This document shows, one piece after another, positions 1 through 7,675 of a stretch of 64,000 bases of DNA. Position numbers and translations under genes: made by a program. Within the stretch, counting starts at the first letter, position 1; every line of letters begins with the position of its first letter. The notes beneath the pieces were generated by a model. It was given only the letters and a program-made list of their open reading frames with translations. It was not told the origin of the DNA and ran no database searches. Source of the DNA: Acetivibrio alkalicellulosi (GTDB taxonomy: Bacteria; Bacillota; Clostridia; Acetivibrionales; Acetivibrionaceae); assembly GCA_008125075.1 (NCBI GenBank), contig VLTH01000001.1:465497-529496 (forward strand), written 5' to 3'.

Positions 1-29
1 GTATATATCTTCTTTTTATTACTTAGGAT

Positions 30-90
30 TTGACAAAAATATAACTTCAACTACTATTTAACTACAGGTCTTATTTGATGCCAATAGACT
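30..90 (+). repeat. Family A repeat, 5' half
   Basis: The AATATAACTTC, CTACTATTT and GGTCTTATT blocks recur in the same order at 51896-51957, 52234-52349 and, reversed, 56558-56637. The copy is diverged and lacks the 3' half. Bases 1-125 otherwise show no gene. Confidence 0.5.
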
Positions 91-125
91 CGGGAAAAAT
101 AAAAGTAATTATTTTTAGCTAATTC

Positions 126-596
126 TCAGATAGTTTTAAATGAGTATTTCCTAGGGCTCATATATTTGTACAACACATAAATCCATAAGTAAGTGGCCAA
201 ATAAGTAACTATAGACCAAGGCATAAGTTTCCAACCTGTAAATACAACAGTTTTAAATGCCAAACTTCCATACTCAAAAATAATCATTGCAACTATCCAC
301 AAAAAAGTATATTTTAAAGCTTTTATTCCTTCTCTAGGCAGAAAAAGAACATAAATAACATTTAGTGCAGGATATAGTAGTATACCAGCTAAAACCATGT
401 AGATAATGGAGTCTTGTCGATTAATGTAGTAATATAACTTATAATACTCTCCTAAAGTTATTTCATAAACCAACGAGTATGCTATTGTAGCAACAGCTAT
501 TACAAAGCATCTAAAGTCAAGAGGTCTATAAAATGAGCATATTGCAAGTATTACTAATACAGCAGCTATAGATAAATAATAAAACATGTATTCCAT
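126..596 (-). CDS. CBO0543-like small membrane protein
   Basis: A protein of about 156 residues, nearly all of it in four or five hydrophobic segments with short loops. It aligns loosely with the products at 1923-2375, 2567-3043 and 3323-3766: same length, an acidic residue closing the second segment, a short polar loop near the middle and a tryptophan-containing last third. These features match the clostridial CBO0543 family, which has no known function. In-frame starts exist at 605 (GTG) and 602 (ATG), but the AGGGTGA ribosome site is correctly spaced only for the ATG at 596. The gene lies 50 bases downstream of the germination permease on the same strand and is probably cotranscribed, so a role in spore membrane or germination is possible but inferred. 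Confidence 0.7.
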   Translation of the reverse strand: MEYMFYYLSIAAVLVILAICSFYRPLDFRCFVIAVATIAYSLVYEITLGEYYKLYYYINRQDSIIYMVLAGILLYPALNVIYVLFLPREGIKALKYTFLWIVAMIIFEYGSLAFKTVVFTGWKLMPWSIVTYLATYLWIYVLYKYMSPRKYSFKTI

Positions 597-646
597 TTTC
601 ATCACCCTATCATATTATTATCAAAAAAACAAAAATTATAACAAAT

Positions 647-1723
647 TCAACTCTTACTTCTGAAGATAGACACTAAAAGAAGCAGACTTGGTAATATAAA
701 AGCAATAGAAAAAGAGTATAAAGGAAAAATAAAGTTTAAAAAATAAATAGCTTCAATAATATTTCTTGAACAAACCATAGAAGATGTTATTACCAAGAGA
801 CCTCCAGGTACTATTAACCCTTTATAGGATTTTATATTTAAAAGCTGTGCCAAGCCCGTTATAAACACATAAAAAAATAATGAAATTTTTATAAAAATGC
901 CACCTGCCCATACACCCATGATAGTTATATCAACACCTCTAAAGTATGCTCCGAAGCTTGCATACCTTACAAATTCAAGAGCTGGTAGCATAAAATTCTT
1001 AGCCGCAGATCCAAATAAAGCTATTGTCAAAACACCTATCATAAGTCCCATCCCAAGTATTACAATTGAGGCTGTTATAATACTTCTTATTTTGTTTTTT
1101 TTCTTTATAAAAGGAATAAGCTGAAGGATAATAACAGTTTCAATGAGCCATGCTTGTATAAGAATCCCTCCTCTTAAAGAAGGTATAATACCATCATACA
1201 TCACAGGAAGAAAATAATTAAAATTTAGTTCTCCTATATTTAATAATGATACGCCTACTAATACAATAATTCCTATAGGTAAAAGAATTTCGTTTATGCG
1301 GGAAATTACTTCTATTCCTTTACCAAGTGCATATGCAGCAAGTAGTATAACTAATACTATAAATACTATTATTGGCGTGTCTGGATTAAAAGAAATAACG
1401 AAAATTTCACCCATGCTTCTTGTTATAAAAATAGTCACCAAAAAGCTGTAATATATAAAAATAAATCCTACTAGTTTACCCAATGGTTTTCCAAGTATGT
1501 CACAGGAGTACTCTACCAGTGTCTTATCCGGGTACCTAAGCCCTAATGTGACAAAAATATTAACAATAATAATAGATGAAATGGTACCTATTATTACAGA
1601 AATCCAGGAATCTCTTCCTGCCTGTTGAGCAACATAGGCAGGTAAAAACACATCGGCAGTTGCAATACCCAATGTTACAAGCAAAAACAAAAGTTGTAGT
1701 GATGATATTTTTTCCTCTTTCAC
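647..1723 (-). CDS. GerAB-family spore germination permease
   Basis: A 358-residue, roughly ten-helix membrane protein of the GerAB / endospore germination permease family, a branch of the APC transporters. Family features visible are the N-terminal SSLQLLFLLV segment, the helix-breaking glycines, the YPDKTLVEY motif after helix 2 and a length typical of GerAB. In complete GerA receptors this subunit sits in the inner spore membrane and takes part in germinant sensing with GerAA and GerAC. Neither partner is present here, so this is an orphan B subunit. The start is GTG at 1723 with GGAGGT at 1730-1735. The base before that site is the end of a large GC-rich hairpin (1736-1797), so translation or transcript stability may be affected. 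Confidence 0.85.
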   Translation of the reverse strand: MKEEKISSLQLLFLLVTLGIATADVFLPAYVAQQAGRDSWISVIIGTISSIIIVNIFVTLGLRYPDKTLVEYSCDILGKPLGKLVGFIFIYYSFLVTIFITRSMGEIFVISFNPDTPIIVFIVLVILLAAYALGKGIEVISRINEILLPIGIIVLVGVSLLNIGELNFNYFLPVMYDGIIPSLRGGILIQAWLIETVIILQLIPFIKKKNKIRSIITASIVILGMGLMIGVLTIALFGSAAKNFMLPALEFVRYASFGAYFRGVDITIMGVWAGGIFIKISLFFYVFITGLAQLLNIKSYKGLIVPGGLLVITSSMVCSRNIIEAIYFLNFIFPLYSFSIAFILPSLLLLVSIFRSKS

Positions 1724-1735
1724 TGATGTACCTCC

Positions 1736-1797
1736 GAAGCACGGGGACGGTTCTCCTGCTTCCCCCCAAGGAAGCAGGAGAACCGTCCCTGTGCTTC
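1736..1797. repeat. GC-rich 62-bp near-perfect hairpin (family E)
   Basis: Arms of 28 bases (GAAGCACGGGGACGG... and its complement ...CCGTCCCTGTGCTTC) flank a loop of about six bases, with one or two mismatches. The GC content contrasts sharply with the surrounding AT-rich DNA. A degraded relative lies at 18331-18386, and the GGGACGG/CCGTCCC core recurs at 47683-47728. Such hairpins resemble REP elements mobilised by Y1 transposases; that origin is inferred, and no transposase is present here. Confidence 0.85.
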
Positions 1798-1922
1798 CTT
1801 CTATGTAATATTAATTACTGTTATTATGTGCATTTGGATAGTCATGTATTCAGTCATATAAAAACGTAAAAAAATTTAATAATTGCTGATATAATTTGAA
1901 ATAATAACAAGAGGTGATGCAT

Positions 1923-2375
1923 ATGGAATGGATTATACGTTTTACTGCTGTTTGGATATTATTATTATTGCTAATTGACTGGAGCGAGTTTAAGATAAAT
2001 GTTTGGAGTGGTGTTTTTTCAATAGCATTACAAATAGCAATGGATACAGTATTTATACATAATAACTTTTACAAGATAGAAAACCCTGTTATTTCTATTT
2101 GGGGATCATCGCTTTTTTTCATAATTGGTCCTGTATTCGTTATAGGAGTATTAATATCACAGTATCAGCCAAGCAAAAGGTGGGCTCAGATTCTGTATGT
2201 TTTCCTTTTGGCAGTTGTATATGATTTTGAGGAGTATTTATTGACAGTACGAAATGAGCTTACTTATACTAATTGGAACCTGACATCTAGTATAATTATC
2301 AACTTTATTCTAATGATGAGCATAAGCTGGTTTGCAATAGTTATCCTAAAAAGAGGGAGGAAAAAAGAGCAATGA
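1923..2375 (+). CDS. CBO0543-like small membrane protein
   Basis: About 150 residues, four or five membrane segments, with a basic C-terminal tail (KRGRKKEQ). The N-terminus carries a short DWSEFKINVWSG loop closely matching DYKNLKINLIGG in the product at 3323-3766, and the IGPVFVIGVLISQ segment matches FGPIFTMGTLFSQ there, so the two are paralogues. The AGAGGTGA ribosome site fits the ATG at 1923 and not the in-frame GTG/ATG codons at 1914 and 1917. The gene is divergent from the permease gene and overlaps a tiny membrane ORF at its 3' end. Function is unknown. Confidence 0.75.
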   Translation: MEWIIRFTAVWILLLLLIDWSEFKINVWSGVFSIALQIAMDTVFIHNNFYKIENPVISIWGSSLFFIIGPVFVIGVLISQYQPSKRWAQILYVFLLAVVYDFEEYLLTVRNELTYTNWNLTSSIIINFILMMSISWFAIVILKRGRKKEQ

Positions 2376-2461
2376 GTCTGCCCTTATACATAATTATAAT
2401 AATCTCACTAACTACATTAGTATATTTTGCTTTTAGGTTCTTTGAGAAATACGGAAATTAG
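2372..2461 (+). CDS. Possible 29-residue single-helix membrane peptide
   Basis: An ATG overlaps the stop of the preceding gene (ATGA), suggesting translational coupling. GGGAGG lies about 12 bases upstream. The 29-residue product has one hydrophobic stretch (YIIIIISLTTLVYFAF) and a charged end (RFFEKYGN), as expected for a single-pass micropeptide. No homology is known to me. Short hydrophobic ORFs can arise by chance in AT-rich DNA, so support is moderate. Confidence 0.45.
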   Translation: MSLPLYIIIIISLTTLVYFAFRFFEKYGN

Positions 2462-2566
2462 CTAATACCATAATTGATTTCTGAAAGTATCAAACAAATT
2501 TTTTTTGTAAAGCGCACATATTAAGGATTACAAATTCATCTACTGAATACTTGAACCGAAGGAGCC

Positions 2567-3043
2567 CTATGCTATAGCTCTAATCCGAGACTTATGACCT
2601 GAATATACTTTTTCTTCGCCTACAATACCAAGGGATAGCCAAAGAAATATGGATAGAGCAGCAATGCTGTGAACAAAACCTAACATAACATCAAATTTTC
2701 CATAAGAAAAGGCTCCTGTTCTTACGTAAATTCCCTGAAGTATTGAGAAGGATAAACCAACAGTGAAAACTGCCAAAAGCTTGGAAAATGAGTTTTCCTT
2801 AAGCCAATTAACCATAAGTATACCCACGCCGGATAATGCAATAAGATGAAATAAGGATGTGGTTCCAACAGGTAATATAAGATTATGATAATTATAATAT
2901 CCTAATAGGGTTGAAATATTGTCAACAAATATCATCCATACAATAGACACTAATATAACAACTCCTAATTCCTTAACTCTAGAAAAAGGAATTAATATAA
3001 AAACTATACTCCACACAACAACACAGAAAATAATATGTTCCAT
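2567..3043 (-). CDS. CBO0543-like small membrane protein
   Basis: 158 residues with about five hydrophobic segments. It shares the family layout: an N-terminal helix, a second helix ending in an acidic residue (IVWMIFVDN), a middle segment beginning LPVGTTSLFHL that parallels IPWAGCSAFYKF in the neighbour, and a closing helix. The start ATG at 3043 has GGAGGG at good spacing. It is the most diverged of the four relatives. It lies downstream of 3323-3766 on the same strand but is separated from it by a dispersed repeat (3155-3263), so cotranscription is uncertain. Function is unknown. Confidence 0.65.
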   Translation of the reverse strand: MEHIIFCVVVWSIVFILIPFSRVKELGVVILVSIVWMIFVDNISTLLGYYNYHNLILPVGTTSLFHLIALSGVGILMVNWLKENSFSKLLAVFTVGLSFSILQGIYVRTGAFSYGKFDVMLGFVHSIAALSIFLWLSLGIVGEEKVYSGHKSRIRAIA

Positions 3044-3154
3044 AGGATGCCCTCCATAATTAACTTAACTTAATAATTAATAATAATACCCTTTTAGCTA
3101 TAGTATTATGCAATTTGAAGTCAACTACCTTGTGAGCATAAGTGCTTAATATAC

Positions 3155-3263
3155 TATTCTTCTCAAAAAGTTTGCTTTTTTAGCAAACTTTTTAGAAGAT
3201 ATAGTTCCTCTGTTTATCGCAGCGGAACTTAACTACTATGATTGCAGCTTCCGCTGCGATATG
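3155..3263. repeat. Two-hairpin dispersed element, copy 1 (family C)
   Basis: This about 109-bp block is nearly identical to the reverse complement of 28162-28270. It contains two palindromes: AAAAAGTTTGC facing GCAAACTTTTT, and ATCGCAGCGGAA facing TTCCGCTGCGAT. It has no coding capacity. The conservation between copies 25 kb apart in opposite orientation indicates a recently mobile or RNA-structured miniature element. Confidence 0.85.
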
Positions 3264-3322
3264 GAATTCATTTTACAATGTCAGGTGAAGGAGAATCTCC
3301 ACCTGGTACTAAGCAAAAAGTT

Positions 3323-3766
3323 TCATGTACTTGGTTTTTGTAAAAAGGTAATAGTAATGTATGTTAAGGTGGAAAAAGTGAGTAAATTAATAAGAATGCT
3401 AGCAAGCACGTGCCACTGTAAATATTCGGCTGCATGTGTGTTTAATATCAAGAGCTCTAAAAATATATAGAGCAATGTAAATGCTATAATATTAAATGGC
3501 TGCATAAGTTTTTTTCTTGGTACACTTTGTGAAAACAAAGTTCCCATGGTAAATATAGGACCAAATTTATAAAAGGCAGAACAACCTGCCCATGGAATTA
3601 TTACATCATAAAAATCGTAAAATTCAAGTTTCTGACCACCCCAGTCTACAAAACTAGCAAGAGCTAAAGCAAATATTCCTCCTATTAAGTTGATTTTTAA
3701 ATTTTTGTAATCTACCAGTAAAAAAAATAGTATCCAAGATACAATAAATGAGATTACCCAAGGCAT
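3323..3766 (-). CDS. CBO0543-like small membrane protein
   Basis: 147 residues, four or five membrane segments. It is the closest paralogue of the product at 1923-2375, sharing the DY/DW...KIN..GG...D loop, the GP.F..G.L.SQ segment and a Trp-containing penultimate helix (LQWHVLASILINLL). The ATG at 3766 is preceded by AAGGAG at slightly long spacing (about 12 bases). The C-terminus ends in a short basic tail. With three relatives and a germination permease in under 4 kb, this looks like a local expansion. The biochemical role is not known. Confidence 0.75.
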   Translation of the reverse strand: MPWVISFIVSWILFFLLVDYKNLKINLIGGIFALALASFVDWGGQKLEFYDFYDVIIPWAGCSAFYKFGPIFTMGTLFSQSVPRKKLMQPFNIIAFTLLYIFLELLILNTHAAEYLQWHVLASILINLLTFSTLTYITITFLQKPST

Positions 3767-3813
3767 AATTTTTTAAAGCTCCTTTTTTATTTAATGTTTG
3801 ATAAATAGACATG

Positions 3814-3888
3814 CATTAGCAAAAAACTCACCAACATAGGATGAAGATATAATGAGTATGAATGACTTTGCACATGTGCCTGTTTGCC
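3814..3888 (-). repeat. Family F dispersed repeat, reversed copy
   Basis: Read on the minus strand this contains CACATGTGCAAAG then CATCCTATGTTGGTGAG, matching the order of blocks at 35061-35140, 39198-39262 and 41657-41745. The rest of the 3767-4094 gap shows nothing I can assign. Confidence 0.45.
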
Positions 3889-4094
3889 AAATCAAACAAT
3901 GACATAAAATCAAAAGATTCTATGCTGAAAAGTATTTTCAGAATAGAATGATATTATACATTGATTTAAATAGAAATTTACTACCATCAAATTAAAGCGT
4001 AGTGTTTTTGTTATAAAAGTAACTTTCTAATTCTTAGTACTCAGTATTAGTTGGAAAGTAACATATTTTTAGAAAATTATAACAATAAGAGATG

Positions 4095-4123
4095 TTGACA
4101 ATTATGAGAGGGAAGTATATATT
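4095..4123 (+). promoter_or_regulatory. SigA-type promoter for the hemolysin III gene
   Basis: TTGACA (4095-4100), 17-base spacer, TATATT (4118-4123), about 75 bases before the start codon. Confidence 0.75.
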
Positions 4124-4197
4124 TGTTATTAGTAGAATTTAATCGAAACCAAAATATAAATTAGAACTAACAGACGTATTTTTTGGAGGATACACAA

Positions 4198-4842
4198 TTG
4201 ACAAGAAAAAATATAAGACTCTCTTTTGGGGAGGAATTAGCTAATTCAATAACTCATGGAATTTCATCATTAATTGTATTGTTCCTTATACCTGTTGTAT
4301 CTATTATTGCACATGAGAATGGAACAAAGTTTGATGTTGCAGGGGTATCAATCTTTTGTATATCAATTTTTCTTATGTTTCTTATGTCTACCATTTATCA
4401 TGCAATGGAGCACGAAACAAAACACAAGACAGTAATGAAAATACTAGACCATATATTTATATATGTGGCTATTGCAGGCACATATACACCAGTTGCAATA
4501 TCTGTTATAGGAGGATGGCAGGCGGTGGCTATTCTGATAGTTCAATGGGCTATGGTGCTTTTTGGGATTATTTATAAATCTATTATAAGAAGTAAAATGC
4601 CCAAAGTATCACTTGTTATATATCTTGTAATGGGATGGACTTTGTTGATTTTTATGCCGCTATTTATAGAAAAGGCTAATCAAACCATGTTTTGGCTTAT
4701 ACTAGCAGGAGGAGCAATGTATTCTATTGGGGCAGTATTTTATGCTCGTAAGGGGTTTAAGTACCACCATATGGTATGGCATATTTTTGTATTTTTAGGT
4801 GCGCTAACTCATTTCTTAGGAATATGTTTCTTTTTGTATTAA
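4198..4842 (+). CDS. Hemolysin III / TrhA-family membrane protein
   Basis: A 214-residue seven-helix protein of the HlyIII (PAQR-like, YqfA/TrhA) family. Visible family signatures are the N-terminal EELANSITHG, the STIYHAMEH segment after helix 2, the DHIFIYVAIAGTYTP motif of helix 3, and the C-terminal YHHMVWHIFVFLGALTHF with its conserved histidines, thought to bind metal. Bacterial members affect membrane energetics or lipid homeostasis, and the hemolysin name comes from a Bacillus cereus homologue. The TTG at 4198 is chosen because GGAGGA ends eight bases upstream; the earlier in-frame TTG at 4183 would overlap that ribosome site. It has its own consensus promoter. Confidence 0.88.
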   Translation: MTRKNIRLSFGEELANSITHGISSLIVLFLIPVVSIIAHENGTKFDVAGVSIFCISIFLMFLMSTIYHAMEHETKHKTVMKILDHIFIYVAIAGTYTPVAISVIGGWQAVAILIVQWAMVLFGIIYKSIIRSKMPKVSLVIYLVMGWTLLIFMPLFIEKANQTMFWLILAGGAMYSIGAVFYARKGFKYHHMVWHIFVFLGALTHFLGICFFLY

Positions 4843-5085
4843 AATTTAATTTTGTTAACTTCATTACCTATGACAGGGTATATATAATATTGAAGATTAA
4901 TTTATAATTACTTACTTAAGTATATGAGCTAAACCTATATATAATTTTAAGCAATGTTTTGAGAGTATTAAAATGGCATTGGTACGGTTATACTACTAAA
5001 GAATTTATATAGGGATTAAAAAAAACGGCTAATACAACATAAAAAGAAGCAGGGTTTAACAGTATATTTAAAAGGAGGTATTATT

Positions 5086-6174
5086 ATGAAAATATATAAC
5101 TTTTTACTGGTCTGCATATTAACAATGATATTTTTAACTGGATGTAATGGTGATGATTTGCAGCCTGAGCCCCAAGTAACAGAAAAAACTGATACCGAAA
5201 AAGCAGACAACGAAAATGAAGATAACCAAGATACGTTAACAGTTGCTGAAATTTTTCCTTTCGAACCAAATATTTACATGAAATATATTGGAGAGGGAAA
5301 TGAATACGCAGAGTATGATACCTATGTAGATTATATTGGCCAAGATGTAATGCAGGTTAGAAGCAGAACGGCTGGGACAACAATGGCATTTGTATACACT
5401 ATTGAAGATGGTGCAGTTAAATTGGTTTTTTCAAAAGAGGAGACCTATTATCGTTATAATTATACTGATTATAGAAATATGGAAGAGATTATTATTATGG
5501 AACCAATAAGAGAAGGAACATCATGGATTCTTGAGGATGGTAAAACAAGAAGTATTACTGCTGTTGACAAGGAGATAGAAGTAAAAGCAGGAAGATACAG
5601 TGTAGTTGAAGTGACTACTGAAGATGAAAATTTTATAACTAGGAAATATTATGCTTCTGGTATAGGTCAAATAAAACAAGAATTTATATCCAAAGAGGAT
5701 ACAAGTTTTATTATTAGCAGTGAATTAGAAATTGCTGATAAAGGCGTGCCTCACAAAAATGTGGTACGACTGTTTTTCCCTGATTTTGAAAAGGAAAGAC
5801 TAGTTTATATTGATAGAGAAGTTGAGTTAAATACAAATGATGAAATAAAAGATATCTTTGAACAGGAGTTTAAAAAAGTACCAGAAGAAAGCAATTTAAG
5901 GTATGTACTTTCGCCTGACACTAAAATATTGTCAATACAGTTAGATGAAAACATGGTAACTGTTGATTTTTCACAGAATTTAACACATGAAATGAATGCA
6001 GGAGTAATGCTAGAGGGAATGATATTAAAATGCCTTACTAATACATTTGGAGTATATTTTCAAAAAGAACTAGTTACAATAACAATAGATGGGAGTCCTT
6101 ATAGTTCAGGACATATATATACAAAAGAAGGTGAGTTCTTTACTGTTGACATTGATGGTATTGAGGAATTCTAA
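5086..6174 (+). CDS. GerMN-domain lipoprotein
   Basis: 362 residues. A signal peptide ends in the lipobox LTGC (Cys at about 20), followed by an acidic, low-complexity linker rich in Glu, Asp and Asn. The central part is a beta-rich region of unknown fold, and the C-terminal 115 residues form a GerMN domain: VRLFFPDFEKERLVYIDRE near its start and ILSIQLDENMVTVDFS in its core. GerM proteins act at the engulfment stage of sporulation and in germination, on the outer face of the membrane. A good ribosome site (AAAGGAGG) precedes the ATG. It is monocistronic and converges with the S14 gene. Confidence 0.85.
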   Translation: MKIYNFLLVCILTMIFLTGCNGDDLQPEPQVTEKTDTEKADNENEDNQDTLTVAEIFPFEPNIYMKYIGEGNEYAEYDTYVDYIGQDVMQVRSRTAGTTMAFVYTIEDGAVKLVFSKEETYYRYNYTDYRNMEEIIIMEPIREGTSWILEDGKTRSITAVDKEIEVKAGRYSVVEVTTEDENFITRKYYASGIGQIKQEFISKEDTSFIISSELEIADKGVPHKNVVRLFFPDFEKERLVYIDREVELNTNDEIKDIFEQEFKKVPEESNLRYVLSPDTKILSIQLDENMVTVDFSQNLTHEMNAGVMLEGMILKCLTNTFGVYFQKELVTITIDGSPYSSGHIYTKEGEFFTVDIDGIEEF

Positions 6175-6217
6175 AACAGAAGTTAATTCTAGGGAATAAA
6201 GAAATCAAGATGAAAAA

Positions 6218-6247
6218 TTTGGTGTTCTTAATGTAAAAAACACCAAA
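6218..6247. terminator. Bidirectional terminator between GerMN and rpsN genes
   Basis: TTTGGTGTT faces AACACCAAA around a 12-base AT loop with A/T-rich flanks, between two convergent genes. Confidence 0.7.
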
Positions 6248-6252
6248 CTTTA

Positions 6253-6438
6253 CTACCAGCTTGCTTTTCTTATTCCTGGAATTTGCCCTTTATGAGCCAA
6301 ACTTCTAAAGCACAATCTGCAAACTCCGAATTTTCTCATATATGCATGAGGCCTTCCGCACAGCTTGCACCTGTTATACCTTCTAACCCTGTATTTAGGT
6401 GTTTTGAGCTGTTTTAGTATCATTGCTTTCTTTGCCAC
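6253..6438 (-). CDS. rpsN: 30S ribosomal protein S14, zinc type (uS14), isolated gene
   Basis: 61 residues, matching type Z S14. The zinc ribbon cysteines are at 24/27 (CKLC) and 40/43 (CRLC), and the C-terminus [11 protein letters not shown] is diagnostic. The start is GTG at 6438 with AGGGGAT upstream. S14 normally lies in the spc operon among L5, S8 and L6; here it stands alone between a lipoprotein gene and an AraC gene. It may be a second copy or a relocated sole copy. The sequence is intact, so it is probably functional. Lone S14 copies elsewhere are often zinc-free types under Zur control, but this one keeps its zinc ligands. Confidence 0.93.
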   Translation of the reverse strand: MAKKAMILKQLKTPKYRVRRYNRCKLCGRPHAYMRKFGVCRLCFRSLAHKGQIPGIRKASW

Positions 6439-6598
6439 CTGAACATCCCCTAAACCTTATATTTTCTTAACTTATAATATTTTTAGCTTTTTCATATTTT
6501 CTATACTTAAATTTTTAAAAGAGTTGAAATTTTTATTAGCAATCCATGTCAAGAAAAATAAAACTAATAATGATATCCTTTAAATAGGAGGTGATAAT

Positions 6599-7513
6599 AT
6601 GGAAAGATGGGAAGTAATAAATGCTGTACAACGTATGCAGGACTATATAGAGAAAAACTTGAATTCTCCTATTACCTTAAGTGAACTTGCAAAGGCCTCA
6701 GGGTATTCCCAATGGCATTCAGCTAGAATTTTCAAAGAACTTACCGGTAAGTCACCATTTGAATATATTCGAGCTTTAAGACTTAGTAAAGCAGCTTTAT
6801 TACTCAGAGAGAATCAAAAAAAAGTTATTGATGTGGCTTTTGATTTTGTATTTGATTCTCATGAAGGCTTTACAAGAGCCTTCACTAAGCAGTTTGGTAT
6901 ATCACCGAAGAAATACCGGGATAGCCCAAAACCTATACAGCTTTTTATACCCCATCGTATTTATAATTATTACCTTACTATACAAAAAGGAGAGATTGAT
7001 ATGACTGAGAAAAAAAGTACAAATACTGTTTTTGTCCAGGTAGTAGAAAGACCTTCGAGAAAACTTATTTTAAAAAGAGGAATTAAAGCAACTCACTATT
7101 TTGAATATTGTGAAGAGGTTGGGTGTGATGTATGGGGGATGCTTTCTAGCATAAAAGAAGCAATGTATGAACCTGCTGGAATGTGGCTCCCAAAGAGTTT
7201 AATTAAACCTGGAACTTCCCAGTATGTTCAAGGAGTGGAGGTGCCCCAGGATTATTCAGGGCAAATTCCTGAGGGCTTTGAAATTATTGATCTGAAGCCT
7301 TGTAAAATGATGGTTTTTCAAGGTGAACCATATGAGGATGAAAAATTCGAGGAAGCAATTGAAGATTTGTGGGATATAATGAAAAAATATAATCCTAATA
7401 CTTATGGATTTGAGTGGGCAGATGATGAGGCACCAAGATTTCAGCTTGAACCCCAGGGATACAGAGGATATATGGAAGCAAGGCCAGTTAGACAATTAAG
7501 TGAACTCGTTTAG
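6599..7513 (+). CDS. AraC-type regulator with GyrI-like effector domain
   Basis: 304 residues. Residues 1-110 hold two helix-turn-helix motifs of the AraC/XylS type (SELAKASGYSQWHSARIFKE and VAFDFVFDSHEGFTRAFTKQ, ending FGISPKKYR). Residues about 140-300 form a GyrI-like / SOUL-type ligand-binding domain, the layout of Rob and of many Firmicute multidrug or small-molecule sensors. The DNA-binding half comes first, as in Rob. It has AGGAGGTGA before the ATG and is monocistronic. No transporter gene lies next to it, so the target is unclear. Confidence 0.88.
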   Translation: MERWEVINAVQRMQDYIEKNLNSPITLSELAKASGYSQWHSARIFKELTGKSPFEYIRALRLSKAALLLRENQKKVIDVAFDFVFDSHEGFTRAFTKQFGISPKKYRDSPKPIQLFIPHRIYNYYLTIQKGEIDMTEKKSTNTVFVQVVERPSRKLILKRGIKATHYFEYCEEVGCDVWGMLSSIKEAMYEPAGMWLPKSLIKPGTSQYVQGVEVPQDYSGQIPEGFEIIDLKPCKMMVFQGEPYEDEKFEEAIEDLWDIMKKYNPNTYGFEWADDEAPRFQLEPQGYRGYMEARPVRQLSELV

Positions 7514-7532
7514 CTAAAGCTAAACATCGAGG

Positions 7533-7600
7533 CTTCAGGTGGAGACTCAACTCCACCTGAAGATTTATAAGAGGAACTCCACCTTATAGAAGGTGGAGTT
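7533..7600. terminator. Tandem hairpins after the AraC gene
   Basis: Two strong palindromes follow each other: CTTCAGGTGGAG/CTCCACCTGAAG (7533-7562) and AACTCCACCTT/AAGGTGGAGTT (7575-7600). Both carry the same CCACCT core in opposite sense, so the arms could also pair across the two hairpins. A similar GGTGGAGA/TCTCCACC hairpin lies at 38864-38883. Confidence 0.65.
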
Positions 7601-7626
7601 TTAGAATGAGATAAATAATAGCATAG

Positions 7627-7666
7627 AAAAAGAGTTTAAACCATTATTAGGCTTAAACTCTTTTTT
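7627..7666. terminator. Bidirectional terminator
   Basis: AAAAAGAGTTTAA faces TTAAACTCTTTTTT with a short loop. It ends transcripts from both sides, including the minus-strand gene ending at 7676. Confidence 0.85.
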
Positions 7667-7675
7667 ATACTTTCA

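Noticed and set aside
1560-1869. Open frames on both strands over the hairpin at 1736-1797
   Set aside because: They overlap the permease gene in other frames and are extended by the palindrome. They have no coding features.
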